Assembly (NCBI RefSeq): GCF_002993025.1
Contig: NZ_NXGI01000012.1
Location: 93,879-157,878, forward strand
Direction: 5' to 3'
DNA length: 64,000 nt
From: Arcobacter cryaerophilus gv. crypticus
GTDB taxonomy: Bacteria; Campylobacterota; Campylobacteria; Campylobacterales; Arcobacteraceae
The notes below the pieces were generated by a model. That model saw only the letters and a list, made by a program, of their open reading frames with translations, was not told the DNA's origin and ran no database searches. Of this stretch, positions 36,759 to 45,748 are shown in pieces (within the stretch, counting starts at the first letter, position 1; each line of letters starts with the position of its first letter). The translations under genes and the position numbers were made by a program.

Positions 36759-37964
36759 CTATAAAACAACTTGTTTTTCTTTTAAAGCCTTTGCTCTTTT
36801 TTTCTTCCATCTATCAAAATATAGCATATATCCAGTTATTACAAATAAAGCCATAAGACTTGAAGCAATAAACATCAAAAGTTGTCCAATCCAACCAAAA
36901 TATTCACCACTATGAAGTGGTAACATACTACTCATAAGCTGTTCGTTTAGTTTTTTATCTTCAAATTTTGCTTCTTTTACAACTAAAGATTTATTTGGGT
37001 CAATTTCCATAGAATTTGACTCTCTAAAATGTGTTGCATCTGCATATAAATATGAAATTGTAAATACTGCATCTTTTGAAGGAGTTAATCTTAAATTTGC
37101 ATTTTTATAATCCCTTGAAACAGTTTGATTAAAAATATCTGCTACCTTTTGAGCTGTTTCATAAGAGATTACTTCTGGCTGTTTTTCAGATTTTTGATCT
37201 TTTTCACTCTGCTTTTCTTTTTGTTGTCCTATTTGAACTGCTTGAGTAGGTGGTGTAGCTCTTTTTGGCTGTTCAACTTGCATTATACTAAACATTGCAC
37301 TTCTATACCAATCATACGACCAATAAAGCCCTGTAAAACACATAAGTAAGAAAAATGGAATAACCCACATACCAATAGCACCATGCATTGTCGATAAAAA
37401 TGCTCTATTTTTATGTTTAAAACTAAAAGTAAAACTTCTTAAAAAATTTGATTTAATTCTAGACCAATAAACTATAACTCCGCCAATAGTTAAAATTATG
37501 CAAGCAATAGTTGCAACTGCAACTGCATTTTTTCCAATCCATTGTGTATCTCCTGAAAGTGTTAGCCATCTATGAAGCCTAAAGAAAAACATAAAAAAAT
37601 CTTTTCCTACAATTTGTGGTAAAACCTCAGCTGTATAAGGATTTAAATATATACTCTCTCCTCTTTTATTATTAGAATCTTTTGAAGCAATATTTAAAAC
37701 TACACTAGAGCTTTTATCGCTTGAAAAAGAGATACTATTTATCTTTGAGTCTGGATTTTGTGCTTGATATTTTTCCAAAATCTCTTGTGTAGATAAAATT
37801 TGTTTATCTTGAGAAACTTCTACAAAATATGTATCCTTATTTATAGCTTGTAAAATCTCTTTTTCATAAGATAATACAGCTCCACTAAGCCCTATAATTA
37901 AAAGTAAAGCTCCAAAAATAAAACCTAAAAACCAGTGAAGTTGAAACCAAAATGTTTTATGCAT
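36759..37964 (-). CDS. PepSY-associated inner membrane protein (iron uptake)
   Basis: The 401-residue protein has four membrane helices: one near the N-terminus (FWFQLHWFLGFIFGALLLIIGLSG), two in the middle and one near the C-terminus. It belongs to the PepSY-associated TM family. Conserved His residues occur in HWFLG, LHRWLTL and MHGAIG. A Lys/Glu/Gln-rich linker follows the third helix. Such proteins are often Fur-regulated and act with siderophore receptors, possibly as siderophore or ferric reductases. It follows a TonB-dependent receptor on the same strand and a candidate Fur box. A short leader ORF overlaps its start. Confidence 0.82.
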   Translation of the reverse strand: MHKTFWFQLHWFLGFIFGALLLIIGLSGAVLSYEKEILQAINKDTYFVEVSQDKQILSTQEILEKYQAQNPDSKINSISFSSDKSSSVVLNIASKDSNNKRGESIYLNPYTAEVLPQIVGKDFFMFFFRLHRWLTLSGDTQWIGKNAVAVATIACIILTIGGVIVYWSRIKSNFLRSFTFSFKHKNRAFLSTMHGAIGMWVIPFFLLMCFTGLYWSYDWYRSAMFSIMQVEQPKRATPPTQAVQIGQQKEKQSEKDQKSEKQPEVISYETAQKVADIFNQTVSRDYKNANLRLTPSKDAVFTISYLYADATHFRESNSMEIDPNKSLVVKEAKFEDKKLNEQLMSSMLPLHSGEYFGWIGQLLMFIASSLMALFVITGYMLYFDRWKKKRAKALKEKQVVL

Positions 37965-38010
37965 TTTTCAACCTTGCTGATGTTAAAACACCATAAACTA
38001 ATTTTTTCAT
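37957..38010 (-). CDS. 17-residue leader ORF overlapping the PepSY gene start
   Basis: An ATG at 38010 with a strong AGGAG (38018-38022, spacing 7) opens a 17-codon frame, MKKLVYGVLTSARLKNA. Its TAA stop lies inside the second and third codons of the PepSY gene. It is either a translational-coupling leader peptide or the remaining start of a lost signal-peptide gene. Confidence 0.5.
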   Translation of the reverse strand: MKKLVYGVLTSARLKNA

Positions 38011-38073
38011 TCTTTAACTCCTATTTTTTAAATTTTTATAGTATCAATTCAATTTTAACACCACTTTAACAAA

Positions 38074-38096
38074 ACTGATAATTGGTATTAATAATT
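38074..38096 (-). promoter_or_regulatory. Candidate Fur box upstream of PepSY gene
   Basis: ACTGATAATTGGTATTAATAA resembles the A/T-rich GATAAT-repeat Fur site. It lies about 110 bases before the PepSY start and just downstream of the receptor terminator. Confidence 0.45.
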
Positions 38097-38133
38097 AAAA
38101 AAAGATAAGTAGAAATCTACTTATCTTTTTTTA
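38097..38133. terminator. Bidirectional-type terminator after TonB-dependent receptor
   Basis: A 13-bp perfect stem, AAAGATAAGTAGA / TCTACTTATCTTT with a two-base loop, is flanked by A and T runs. It sits 20 bases after the receptor stop on the minus strand, separating the receptor from the PepSY gene. Confidence 0.88.
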
Positions 38134-38152
38134 TTAAAGCAATTTTTTATTA

Positions 38153-40324
38153 CTAAAAAGTAAGATTCATTGCTAACCAAATTCTTCTACCTTCTATAAC
38201 AGTATCAGAAACAGCATATTTTATCGTTCCATTATCATTATATTGGTCTCTTGAGAAAAAATCTTTATCAAATAAGTTATAAATAGTTGCACTAAAAGTT
38301 AAATCTTTATTCCATTTATAACTTCCACCTAAATGTGCTAAAGTATAAGAATTTATATCTCCTAATTGATCATAGATATTTTTTTCTTCAGCCTCTAAAT
38401 TATCATAATTTTTAGTATATCTTAATCTATCACTTCTATATTCACCTTTTAGCCAAAGATTTAAAGCACTTGTAGCTTGATAGTTTAAAGTTGCATTTAA
38501 AGAATGCTCAGGAGTAGTTGAAAATGGTGCACCTTCATCATCTCCAGATTTTTTCTCTGTTTTCATATAAGTATAGTTTGCTTTTAAATTTAATCCATCA
38601 AGATATAGTGGAATTTGAGTACCTAGCTCTAAACCTTTTGTTTCAGCTTCGCCAGTATTATAACTTCTTGCATAACTACCATTATCAGGGTGATCACCAA
38701 GGTTTGGTTTTCCTTTAACCCTATATCCACTATCAGCAGGAATCTTTGAATTTCCACTCACATGAACTCTATCACCTGATTCAATTTTATCTTTATATAA
38801 ATTATAAAAAATAGTAGCATTTGCTAAGAAACCATTATCTGCATTATAGTAAACTCCAGTTTCATAGTTTGTTGATTTTTCAGGTTTTAAATCAGGATTT
38901 CCTATTGATAATTGTTTTCCTTGTGATGTTGCTCCATTAATACCATCATATAGTGCTTGAACCTGAGGAGCTTTAAACCCTCTTGATACTCCACCTTTTA
39001 AAGTCCAATTATCATTTGCAGTATATACGGCATAAGCTCTTGGGCTAAAATTTCCTCCATAAACATCATGATGATCATATCTTCCACCCAAAGTAAAAGC
39101 TAAAGAGTCGGTAACAGAAATCTCATCTTCTAGAAATAAAGCCCACAAATCTTGTTTAAATTTATCATCAACTAAACCATCTTTAAACTCTGATTTCCAA
39201 AATTGTCCACCAAGAGAAATAATATTGCTATTAACTAAATCTGTTACAAATTTTGTATCTAAAACTGTATCTGTATTTTTTAACTCTCTTTTTTCTCCGC
39301 CAACTTGATTTGGCATACCAACATAAGGAACTCCTATTGTTCCAGGAATTAATCTTCCTAATTTTTCTGTTTCACTTCTCATAATACTTGATTCTAAAGT
39401 ACCTATATCAAATCGTGAAGTATGTCCTAAAGTATATTGATTTCTTTCAAACTTTAATGTCTCGTCATAACCTTGAGAAACTGTTGCTGTATTCAATGTA
39501 CCTAATTGTGCTTGGTCATTGTTATATTTTTGTCTTGATGTAGAAATATCAAAAAATACATCATGATTTTCTACTGGAGTATAATTTAATTTAGCTCCTA
39601 CAGTATAGTTTTTACCTTCAACTGGAGAGTTTCCTCTTTTACTTACCTCCTCTCCATCTCCGTATTTAATATCAGAAGCATCTCTATCATAATGACTTGC
39701 TCTTAATGCTAATCCTAATTTATCTTTTACTAGTGGTCCACTAATATATGTATTTACATTATTACTATCTCCAAATTGCGAACTTTCATTGAATGTTCTA
39801 TCTACACCAACTGATCCACTCCACTCATTTGCAACTTTTTTTGTAATAATATTAACAACTCCACCCATAGCATCTGAACCATAAAGTGTACTCATAGGTC
39901 CTCTAATAACCTCAATTCTCTCAATTGCAGACAATGGTGGTAAAAAATTATTATTAGTTTCACTAAATCCATTTGGAGTATTATTTCCTGAAGAATTTTG
40001 TCTTCTTCCATCGATTAGAACCAAAGTATTTTCAGAACCCATACCTCTAATACTTATATTTAATCCACCTGTTTTACCATTTCCACCTCTTACATCAACA
40101 CCTTCAACATCTTCAATAGCTTCAGCTAAATTTGAATATTTTTTATTTTGTAAATCTTTTTGACTTATCACAGAAATAGATGCTGGTGCATCTGTGATTT
40201 TTTGCTCATATCCAGAAGCTGATGTTACAACTTGTACATCATCAAGTTTTGTAGTCTCATTTGCCAAAAGTAAATTTTGTGTAACTAAAATAGAAGCTAC
40301 ACTTAGTGCCATTTTTATTTTCAT
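38153..40324 (-). CDS. TonB-dependent outer membrane siderophore receptor (FepA/CirA-like)
   Basis: The 723-residue protein has a signal peptide (ending LLLANE), a TonB box-like segment (TKLDDVQVVTSA) and a plug domain (DAPASISVISQKDL, LVLIDGRRQNSSG, IERIEVIRGPMSTLYGSDAMGGVVNIIT). A 22-strand barrel follows, ending in the typical aromatic MNLTF. It would import a ferric siderophore or similar ligand using TonB energy. Plug similarity suggests catecholate-type receptors, but the ligand is not determined. A Fur-box-like site lies about 80 bases upstream and a terminator follows. Confidence 0.9.
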   Translation of the reverse strand: MKIKMALSVASILVTQNLLLANETTKLDDVQVVTSASGYEQKITDAPASISVISQKDLQNKKYSNLAEAIEDVEGVDVRGGNGKTGGLNISIRGMGSENTLVLIDGRRQNSSGNNTPNGFSETNNNFLPPLSAIERIEVIRGPMSTLYGSDAMGGVVNIITKKVANEWSGSVGVDRTFNESSQFGDSNNVNTYISGPLVKDKLGLALRASHYDRDASDIKYGDGEEVSKRGNSPVEGKNYTVGAKLNYTPVENHDVFFDISTSRQKYNNDQAQLGTLNTATVSQGYDETLKFERNQYTLGHTSRFDIGTLESSIMRSETEKLGRLIPGTIGVPYVGMPNQVGGEKRELKNTDTVLDTKFVTDLVNSNIISLGGQFWKSEFKDGLVDDKFKQDLWALFLEDEISVTDSLAFTLGGRYDHHDVYGGNFSPRAYAVYTANDNWTLKGGVSRGFKAPQVQALYDGINGATSQGKQLSIGNPDLKPEKSTNYETGVYYNADNGFLANATIFYNLYKDKIESGDRVHVSGNSKIPADSGYRVKGKPNLGDHPDNGSYARSYNTGEAETKGLELGTQIPLYLDGLNLKANYTYMKTEKKSGDDEGAPFSTTPEHSLNATLNYQATSALNLWLKGEYRSDRLRYTKNYDNLEAEEKNIYDQLGDINSYTLAHLGGSYKWNKDLTFSATIYNLFDKDFFSRDQYNDNGTIKYAVSDTVIEGRRIWLAMNLTF

Positions 40325-40401
40325 TCCATTCCTTTTTTATATTTTCTTTTTCGACTTTAAATTTTTTAAAATAGATTTTAGGAGAAATCTATTTTTATTT
40401 T

Positions 40402-40423
40402 TGATAATTGTTATTATAATTAA
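40402..40423 (-). promoter_or_regulatory. Candidate Fur box upstream of TonB-dependent receptor
   Basis: TGATAATTGTTATTATAATTA is close to the GATAATGATAATCATTATC consensus. It lies about 80 bases before the receptor start codon, as expected for iron repression. Confidence 0.6.
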
Positions 40424-40494
40424 CAAAAAGGAAATGGAATATTAATGATTTTTTCTTAAAATAAGATAAAATTGATAGTGATTATTAAAATGTT

Positions 40495-40524
40495 TAAAAT
40501 ATGTAAGATTTTATCTTACATATT
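40495..40524 (-). terminator. Terminator overlapping the oxidoreductase stop codon
   Basis: An 11-bp perfect stem (ATATGTAAGAT / ATCTTACATAT, loop TTT) contains the stop codon of the oxidoreductase gene. Four T follow soon after on the minus strand. Confidence 0.65.
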
Positions 40525-41505
40525 CATATTTTTATCTGCAATTTCTAGAATTTTATGAATTCTTATTGCTTGAGAAGGATTTGATAAAGATTGTTTTTGA
40601 TTTACAATTGAAGTTCTAAAATGTTCAATACTGTTGTATAAAGCATCTTCTGGTTTTATATATGGTGAATAAGTTCCAAATTCATTTGTTTTTACCAAAT
40701 AGTTTTCGTCTGTAATATTTTCTCCACTTACAACTTCTACATTTTTATCATAAATAGTAAGTTTATTTTCTAATTTTAAATCCTCATAAACAAGCATTTT
40801 TTTAGAACCAACAATAGTGATATTTCTCTCTTTTATTGGACTTAACCAATTTGATTCAAGATGTACAGAAAAGTTCTCATATTTTAGATTTACAAATGTA
40901 ATACTCTCTTTTGGATTATAAAATTTTTCACCACTTGCTTTTATACTAGTTGGATTTTTCCCATCCATCAAATAGTCTATTATAGATAAGTCATGAACTG
41001 CTAAATCCCACATAGAGCTTACATCTTTTCTAAATTGTCCTAAACTTTTTCTAGTTGAATTTATAAATAAAACTTCTCCTATTTCACCACTAGAGATTAT
41101 CTCTTTTATCTTTTTTATTGCTGGATGAAAAATCATAATATGATCTATATGTATAATTTTATTTTGTTTTTTTGCTAACTCTTCAAGCTCTTGAGCCTCT
41201 TGTAAAGTAGCAGTAAAAGGTTTTTCCACATATACATTTTTAAAAGCCAATAGTGCTTGTTTTATCAAATAATAGTGACTACTCGTTTGTGTAGCAACAG
41301 CTACTATATCTATAGTTTTATCTTCTAAAACTTTATTAAAATCTTTTTCATAGTTTGTTGAAGATGCATATATTTTATGTGCTTTTTCAAGATTTTCATC
41401 TATCATATCGCAAATTGTATGAAGATTTAAATTTGGATTATTATTTATATTTCTTGCAATATTTGGTCCCCAATAACCAAATCCTACAAGTGCAACATTT
41501 AACAT
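40516..41505 (-). CDS. Gfo/Idh/MocA-family sugar oxidoreductase
   Basis: The 329-residue NAD(P)-dependent oxidoreductase has a Rossmann motif (VALVGFGYWGPNIARN), the catalytic-region VEKPF, and a C-terminal sugar-binding domain with the WDLAVHDLSIIDYL His motif. Enzymes of this kind, such as WbpB/WlbA, oxidise UDP-sugars at C3 before transamination. The start overlaps the aminotransferase stop by seven bases, which supports a shared amino-sugar pathway for surface glycans or flagellin glycosylation. Exact substrate unknown. Confidence 0.85.
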   Translation of the reverse strand: MLNVALVGFGYWGPNIARNINNNPNLNLHTICDMIDENLEKAHKIYASSTNYEKDFNKVLEDKTIDIVAVATQTSSHYYLIKQALLAFKNVYVEKPFTATLQEAQELEELAKKQNKIIHIDHIMIFHPAIKKIKEIISSGEIGEVLFINSTRKSLGQFRKDVSSMWDLAVHDLSIIDYLMDGKNPTSIKASGEKFYNPKESITFVNLKYENFSVHLESNWLSPIKERNITIVGSKKMLVYEDLKLENKLTIYDKNVEVVSGENITDENYLVKTNEFGTYSPYIKPEDALYNSIEHFRTSIVNQKQSLSNPSQAIRIHKILEIADKNMNM

Positions 41506-42602
41506 CTTATCTCTTTTGCTAAACTTCCAACAATAAACTCAATCTCTTCATCACTTACATATGGATTCATTGGTAAACTCATGATTTCTTTTGATACTTT
41601 TTCTGAGATTGGAAAATCTCCTTCTTTTAGGTTTAGGTATTTAAAGCATTCTTGTACATGTAGTGGCATTGGGTAGTGTACTGCTGTTGGAATTCCTAGG
41701 TTTTGAAGTTTTGTTTGAAGTTCATCTCTATTTTTTACTCTTATTGAGTATTGTGCCCAAGCTGATGTTCTATTCTCTTTTACAAATGGAGTTTCTATAT
41801 TTTTTGCATTTAATGCTTTTGTATATTTAGTTGCTACATCTTGTCTTAGTTTTAAATCTTTAGGATAGTATTTTAGTTTTACATTTAAAACTGCTGCTTG
41901 AATAGTATCAAGTCTTCCACCCATACCAATATATTGATGATGGTATCTTATACTTTGTCCATGAAGTCTAAGAGATTTTATTTTATCTGCAAGTTTTTCA
42001 TCATTAGTAAACAAAGCTCCACCATCACCATAACAACCTAATGGTTTAGCAGGGAAAAAAGAAGTACAAGATATATCACCAAGGTTTGAGTCACTTATAT
42101 CTTTATAAGTAGAGCCAAAGCTTTGAGCTCCATCAACTATAACTTTTAGCTTATGTTTTTTAGCTATTTTGTTTATTTCATCCATATCGCACGGTTGTCC
42201 ATATAAAGACACAGGCATAATAGCTTTAGTTTTAGAAGTAATTTTCTCTTCTATTTTTTTTGGGTCTATATTATATGTTTTTTCATCAATATCAACGAAA
42301 ACTGGTTTAGCTTTAAGAAAGGCTATTGTTTCTGCTGTTGCAAAGAATGTAAAAGGAGTTGTAATAATTTCATCATCTGGTTGAATATCTAAAGCCATCA
42401 TAGCAAGAAGCAAAGCATCTGTTCCACTTGAGCAAGATATTGCGTATTTTGAACCTGTAAACTTCTCTAGGTTTCTTTCTAGTTCATCTATTTGAGTTCC
42501 CATTATAAAGTTACAATCTCGTGCTACTTTTAAAATAGCCTCTTCTATCTCTTCTTTATACAGGTTGTGTTGGATTTTTAAGTTGGCAAAATCTATTTGC
42601 AT
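41499..42602 (-). CDS. DegT/DnrJ/EryC1/StrS-family sugar aminotransferase
   Basis: The 367-residue PLP enzyme has the family pattern CSSGTDALLLAMMAL near residue 59, VDGAQSFGSTY, and the Schiff-base lysine in CTSFFPAKPLGCYGDGGA near residue 185. It adds an amino group to a keto-sugar nucleotide made by the adjacent oxidoreductase. WbpE/WlbC in UDP-diacetamido-uronic acid synthesis is the closest functional analogue. The matching N-acetyltransferase is not adjacent. Confidence 0.88.
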   Translation of the reverse strand: MQIDFANLKIQHNLYKEEIEEAILKVARDCNFIMGTQIDELERNLEKFTGSKYAISCSSGTDALLLAMMALDIQPDDEIITTPFTFFATAETIAFLKAKPVFVDIDEKTYNIDPKKIEEKITSKTKAIMPVSLYGQPCDMDEINKIAKKHKLKVIVDGAQSFGSTYKDISDSNLGDISCTSFFPAKPLGCYGDGGALFTNDEKLADKIKSLRLHGQSIRYHHQYIGMGGRLDTIQAAVLNVKLKYYPKDLKLRQDVATKYTKALNAKNIETPFVKENRTSAWAQYSIRVKNRDELQTKLQNLGIPTAVHYPMPLHVQECFKYLNLKEGDFPISEKVSKEIMSLPMNPYVSDEEIEFIVGSLAKEIRC

Positions 42603-42665
42603 TTGTTTCCTTAAGTAAAAAAATAACGCGAATTGTACTTAAAAATCACTTAATATTTGTTATTC

Positions 42666-43061
42666 TTAGTAAACTTCATAAACCTTTGAAACTAAGCCAC
42701 TATCTTTTATTTTTTTACAAATAGTACTATCTTTTGCACTATCTACTTGAACATCAATAGAGACAATATTTTGATTTTTTTTAATTTCTAGTTTTATACA
42801 AGAGTTTTTATCACTCATTTTGAGTTTTTCTATATCCCAATTTGCATCACCAATATTTATAGCATCATTAATGTCTTCAATTTTTTGATTTAATAAATAG
42901 TAGCTTTGAATAGAATTTACAGCTGTATTAACATCTCTTTTTAAAGTTGAAACAAGAGCACTATCCTTTGTATCCATAAGTTTTGGAGCAGCAAAAGAGA
43001 CAATTATCCCTAAAATCACAATTACGAATATAATCTCTATTAGAGAAAAAGCTCTTTTCAT
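42666..43061 (-). CDS. Type II secretion/type IV pilus-like pseudopilin
   Basis: The 131-residue protein starts with the prepilin signal MKRAFSLIEIIFVIVILGIIVSFAAP, with cleavage after Ala and Glu5-like Glu in the mature helix, as in GspG/H-type pseudopilins. The C-terminal globular part has two Cys that could form a disulfide. No other secretion or pilus genes are nearby. It lies between dnaB and the aminotransferase on the same strand. Confidence 0.85.
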   Translation of the reverse strand: MKRAFSLIEIIFVIVILGIIVSFAAPKLMDTKDSALVSTLKRDVNTAVNSIQSYYLLNQKIEDINDAINIGDANWDIEKLKMSDKNSCIKLEIKKNQNIVSIDVQVDSAKDSTICKKIKDSGLVSKVYEVY

Positions 43062-43125
43062 AAGATTTTCCTTGTGTAAAAGTTTGTATTGATTTTAAAC
43101 TTTTATAACTTAAAAAGGTATTATT

Positions 43126-44574
43126 TTATAAAACTCCATCAGGAAAATCTATTTTTGTCTCTTTTTGAACATCTGCTACTGATTCAAAAACAACTTCTAT
43201 TGGAGCTTGTCCATAGTGTTCGTTATCTTTGTCAATAAATTTAGTCAAAGCTTTATGGAAATCTAGTTTTACTGTACCTATTGGTCCATTTCTTTGTTTT
43301 CCAATAATTATTTCAGCTTCTTCAATTGGCTTATCTATAAATTTAGATTTATAATCTTCACCTTTATCTTTAGCCTCTTTCTCTTTTCTTGCTTCATCTC
43401 TTTGTTTATAAACATCATCTCTGTAAACAAACATTATAATATCAGCATCTTGCTCTATTGCTCCAGATTCTCTTAAATCACTTAGCATTGGTCTTTTATC
43501 AGGTCTGCTTTCAAGTCCACGATTAAGCTGAGAAAGAGCAACAATTGGAATTTTAAGCTCTCTTGCAAGCATTTTCAAACCTCTAGAAATATCTGAAACT
43601 TCTTGATGTCTATCTTTATTTCCCAAACCTTGCATTAGTTGAAGGTAGTCAATTACAACAAGACTGATATTATTTTCTTGAATTTGTGCTAATTTTCTAA
43701 CTCTTGCTCTAAGCTGATTAATATTTATACTTCCACCATCATCTACAAAAAGTTTTTTTGAGTTTAAATCATCAAAAGCGGCACTTAAATTTGACCACTC
43801 TTTATCATCCATATCACCTTTTCTTAGATTTTGAAGAGGAATTGATGTTTTTGCAGCAAGCATTCTTAGCATCAACTGTTCAGCTGGCATTTCAAGTGAG
43901 AAAAAAATCACTCCTTTGCCTTGTTCTACATTTTTTAAAGCCATATTTAAAACAAGTGCTGTTTTACCCATGGCTGGACGTGCAGCGATTATTACTAAAT
44001 CCCCTTCATTAAAACCTGTCGTTTTTTTGTCAAGTGCTTCAAAACCAGTTGTTTGTCCTATTAGGTACTTATTTCCTAGTTTTTTCATCTTTTCGATATA
44101 TGCTAAAGTGTCACTTGTAACTGTTTGCATATCTTTTAGCTCACTTGTAGCACTATTTGTAGATATTTTATAAAGTTCACCTTGAATAGTATCTAAAGCT
44201 TCATTTGCACTAATTTCATCTTCAATAGCAACTTTTTTTATAGTTGTTGCAAGTGTTGCTAACTCTCTTTTTACAGAAGCATCTTTTATCTCTTTTACAT
44301 AAGCGGCTGTATTTGTAATAGGATTTGCACTCAAAATTTCGAGTAAAACTCCATCATTTACATCTTTTTTATCTACCCTATTTCTTACAAAATCCTCATC
44401 AATTGGCATATCTTCACTATGAAGTTTAACTATTGCCTCAAATATAGATTTATGTGCAGGAAGATAAAAATCTTTTGGTTTTAAAACTCCTAAAACATCT
44501 TCAAGCTCTTCTGGATTAAAAAATATAGAGCTTAAAACTGCTCTTTCAATATTTATACTATAAATACTATCCAT
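43126..44574 (-). CDS. dnaB: Replicative DNA helicase DnaB
   Basis: The 482-residue hexameric helicase has the N-terminal DnaG-interacting domain (AVLSSIFFNPEELEDVLGVL), Walker A in ARPAMGKTALVLNMA, Walker B LVVIDYLQLM and the DnaB-family ALSQLNRGLESR and LRESGAIEQDAD motifs. No intein is present. The start overlaps the ispG stop as TAATG, an unusual but compact arrangement. Confidence 0.95.
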   Translation of the reverse strand: MDSIYSINIERAVLSSIFFNPEELEDVLGVLKPKDFYLPAHKSIFEAIVKLHSEDMPIDEDFVRNRVDKKDVNDGVLLEILSANPITNTAAYVKEIKDASVKRELATLATTIKKVAIEDEISANEALDTIQGELYKISTNSATSELKDMQTVTSDTLAYIEKMKKLGNKYLIGQTTGFEALDKKTTGFNEGDLVIIAARPAMGKTALVLNMALKNVEQGKGVIFFSLEMPAEQLMLRMLAAKTSIPLQNLRKGDMDDKEWSNLSAAFDDLNSKKLFVDDGGSININQLRARVRKLAQIQENNISLVVIDYLQLMQGLGNKDRHQEVSDISRGLKMLARELKIPIVALSQLNRGLESRPDKRPMLSDLRESGAIEQDADIIMFVYRDDVYKQRDEARKEKEAKDKGEDYKSKFIDKPIEEAEIIIGKQRNGPIGTVKLDFHKALTKFIDKDNEHYGQAPIEVVFESVADVQKETKIDFPDGVL

Positions 44575-45635
44575 TATATTTTTCTTTTTGCTTCAAATTC
44601 AACTTCTTCAACGAACTTGTTTATTAAAGCATCTCCACTTAATTTTGCGATTATTTCACCTTTTTTCATAACAAGCCCACTACCTTTTCCAAAAGCAATA
44701 GCAACATCAGCACTTTTTGCTTCTCCAATAGCATTTACAACACATCCCATAACAGAAACATCAAGAGGAGTTTTTATATGTGCAGTTCTTTTTTCTATCT
44801 CTGATACTGCACTTACTAAATCAGCCTCAATTCTTCCACAAGTAGGACAAGATATAATATTTAAACCCTCTTTTGAAATACCTAAATCTTTTAAAATAGC
44901 ACGTCCTACTTTTATCTCTTCTTCAAGCTCTCCTGTCATTGAAACTCTTAATGTATCACCTATTCCATCAAGAAGCAAACTCCCTAGTGCAATTGAAGAT
45001 TTAATTGTAGAGTGAAACTGTGTTCCAGCTTCAGTTACTCCCAAATGAAATGGATAGTTATTCATAGGTCTTAACATTCTATAAGCTTCAACTGTTCTTT
45101 GAACATCACTAGCTTTTAAAGATACTTTTATATCTGTAAAACCTAAATCTTCAAGATATTTTATATTGTACTCAGCACTTGCAACCATACCTCGTGCTGT
45201 TTGTCCATATTTATCTTCAAACTCTTTTTCTAAACTTCCACAATTTACTCCAATTCTTATTGGAATATTTCTATTTTGACAAGCCTTTACAACTTCTTGT
45301 ACTCTTTTTTTATCTCCAATATTTCCTGGATTTATTCTAATACAATCAACCACTTCAGCTGCAATTAAAGCTAACTTATAGTGAAAGTGAATATCAGCAA
45401 CGATTGGTAAATCAACTTGTTTTTTTATCTCTTTTAAAGCTTGAGCATCCTCAAGATGAGGAACAGCAACTCTTACAATATCAGCTCCTGCAAAATGAAG
45501 TTTTTTTATTTGCTCAACTGTTGCTTCTACATCTGATGTTTTTGTAAATGTCATTGACTGAACACTAATTGGTGCATCACCACCAATAGGAACATTTCCT
45601 ACATATATTTGTTTTGTTGGGTATCTTTTTATCAT
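44574..45635 (-). CDS. ispG: 4-hydroxy-3-methylbut-2-en-1-yl diphosphate synthase
   Basis: IspG carries out the sixth step of the MEP isoprenoid pathway with a [4Fe-4S] cluster. The 353 residues match throughout: N-terminal [37 protein letters not shown], and the cluster ligands in ISCPTCGR and [12 protein letters not shown]. Length is normal. It leads the ispG-dnaB pair on the minus strand. Confidence 0.95.
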   Translation of the reverse strand: MIKRYPTKQIYVGNVPIGGDAPISVQSMTFTKTSDVEATVEQIKKLHFAGADIVRVAVPHLEDAQALKEIKKQVDLPIVADIHFHYKLALIAAEVVDCIRINPGNIGDKKRVQEVVKACQNRNIPIRIGVNCGSLEKEFEDKYGQTARGMVASAEYNIKYLEDLGFTDIKVSLKASDVQRTVEAYRMLRPMNNYPFHLGVTEAGTQFHSTIKSSIALGSLLLDGIGDTLRVSMTGELEEEIKVGRAILKDLGISKEGLNIISCPTCGRIEADLVSAVSEIEKRTAHIKTPLDVSVMGCVVNAIGEAKSADVAIAFGKGSGLVMKKGEIIAKLSGDALINKFVEEVEFEAKRKI

Positions 45636-45748
45636 TTTGGGATTTTATCTAAAATAGTTTAAATAAAAGTGAAGTTTAATTTGTAAATAAGAAATTATTT
45701 TATATGCTTAGGGCTTGATTTAAAAAAGAAAACAAAAAGAAAACCATT

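Noticed and set aside
44617-45015. Plus-strand ORF of 132 residues
   Set aside because: Antisense to the well-supported ispG gene.
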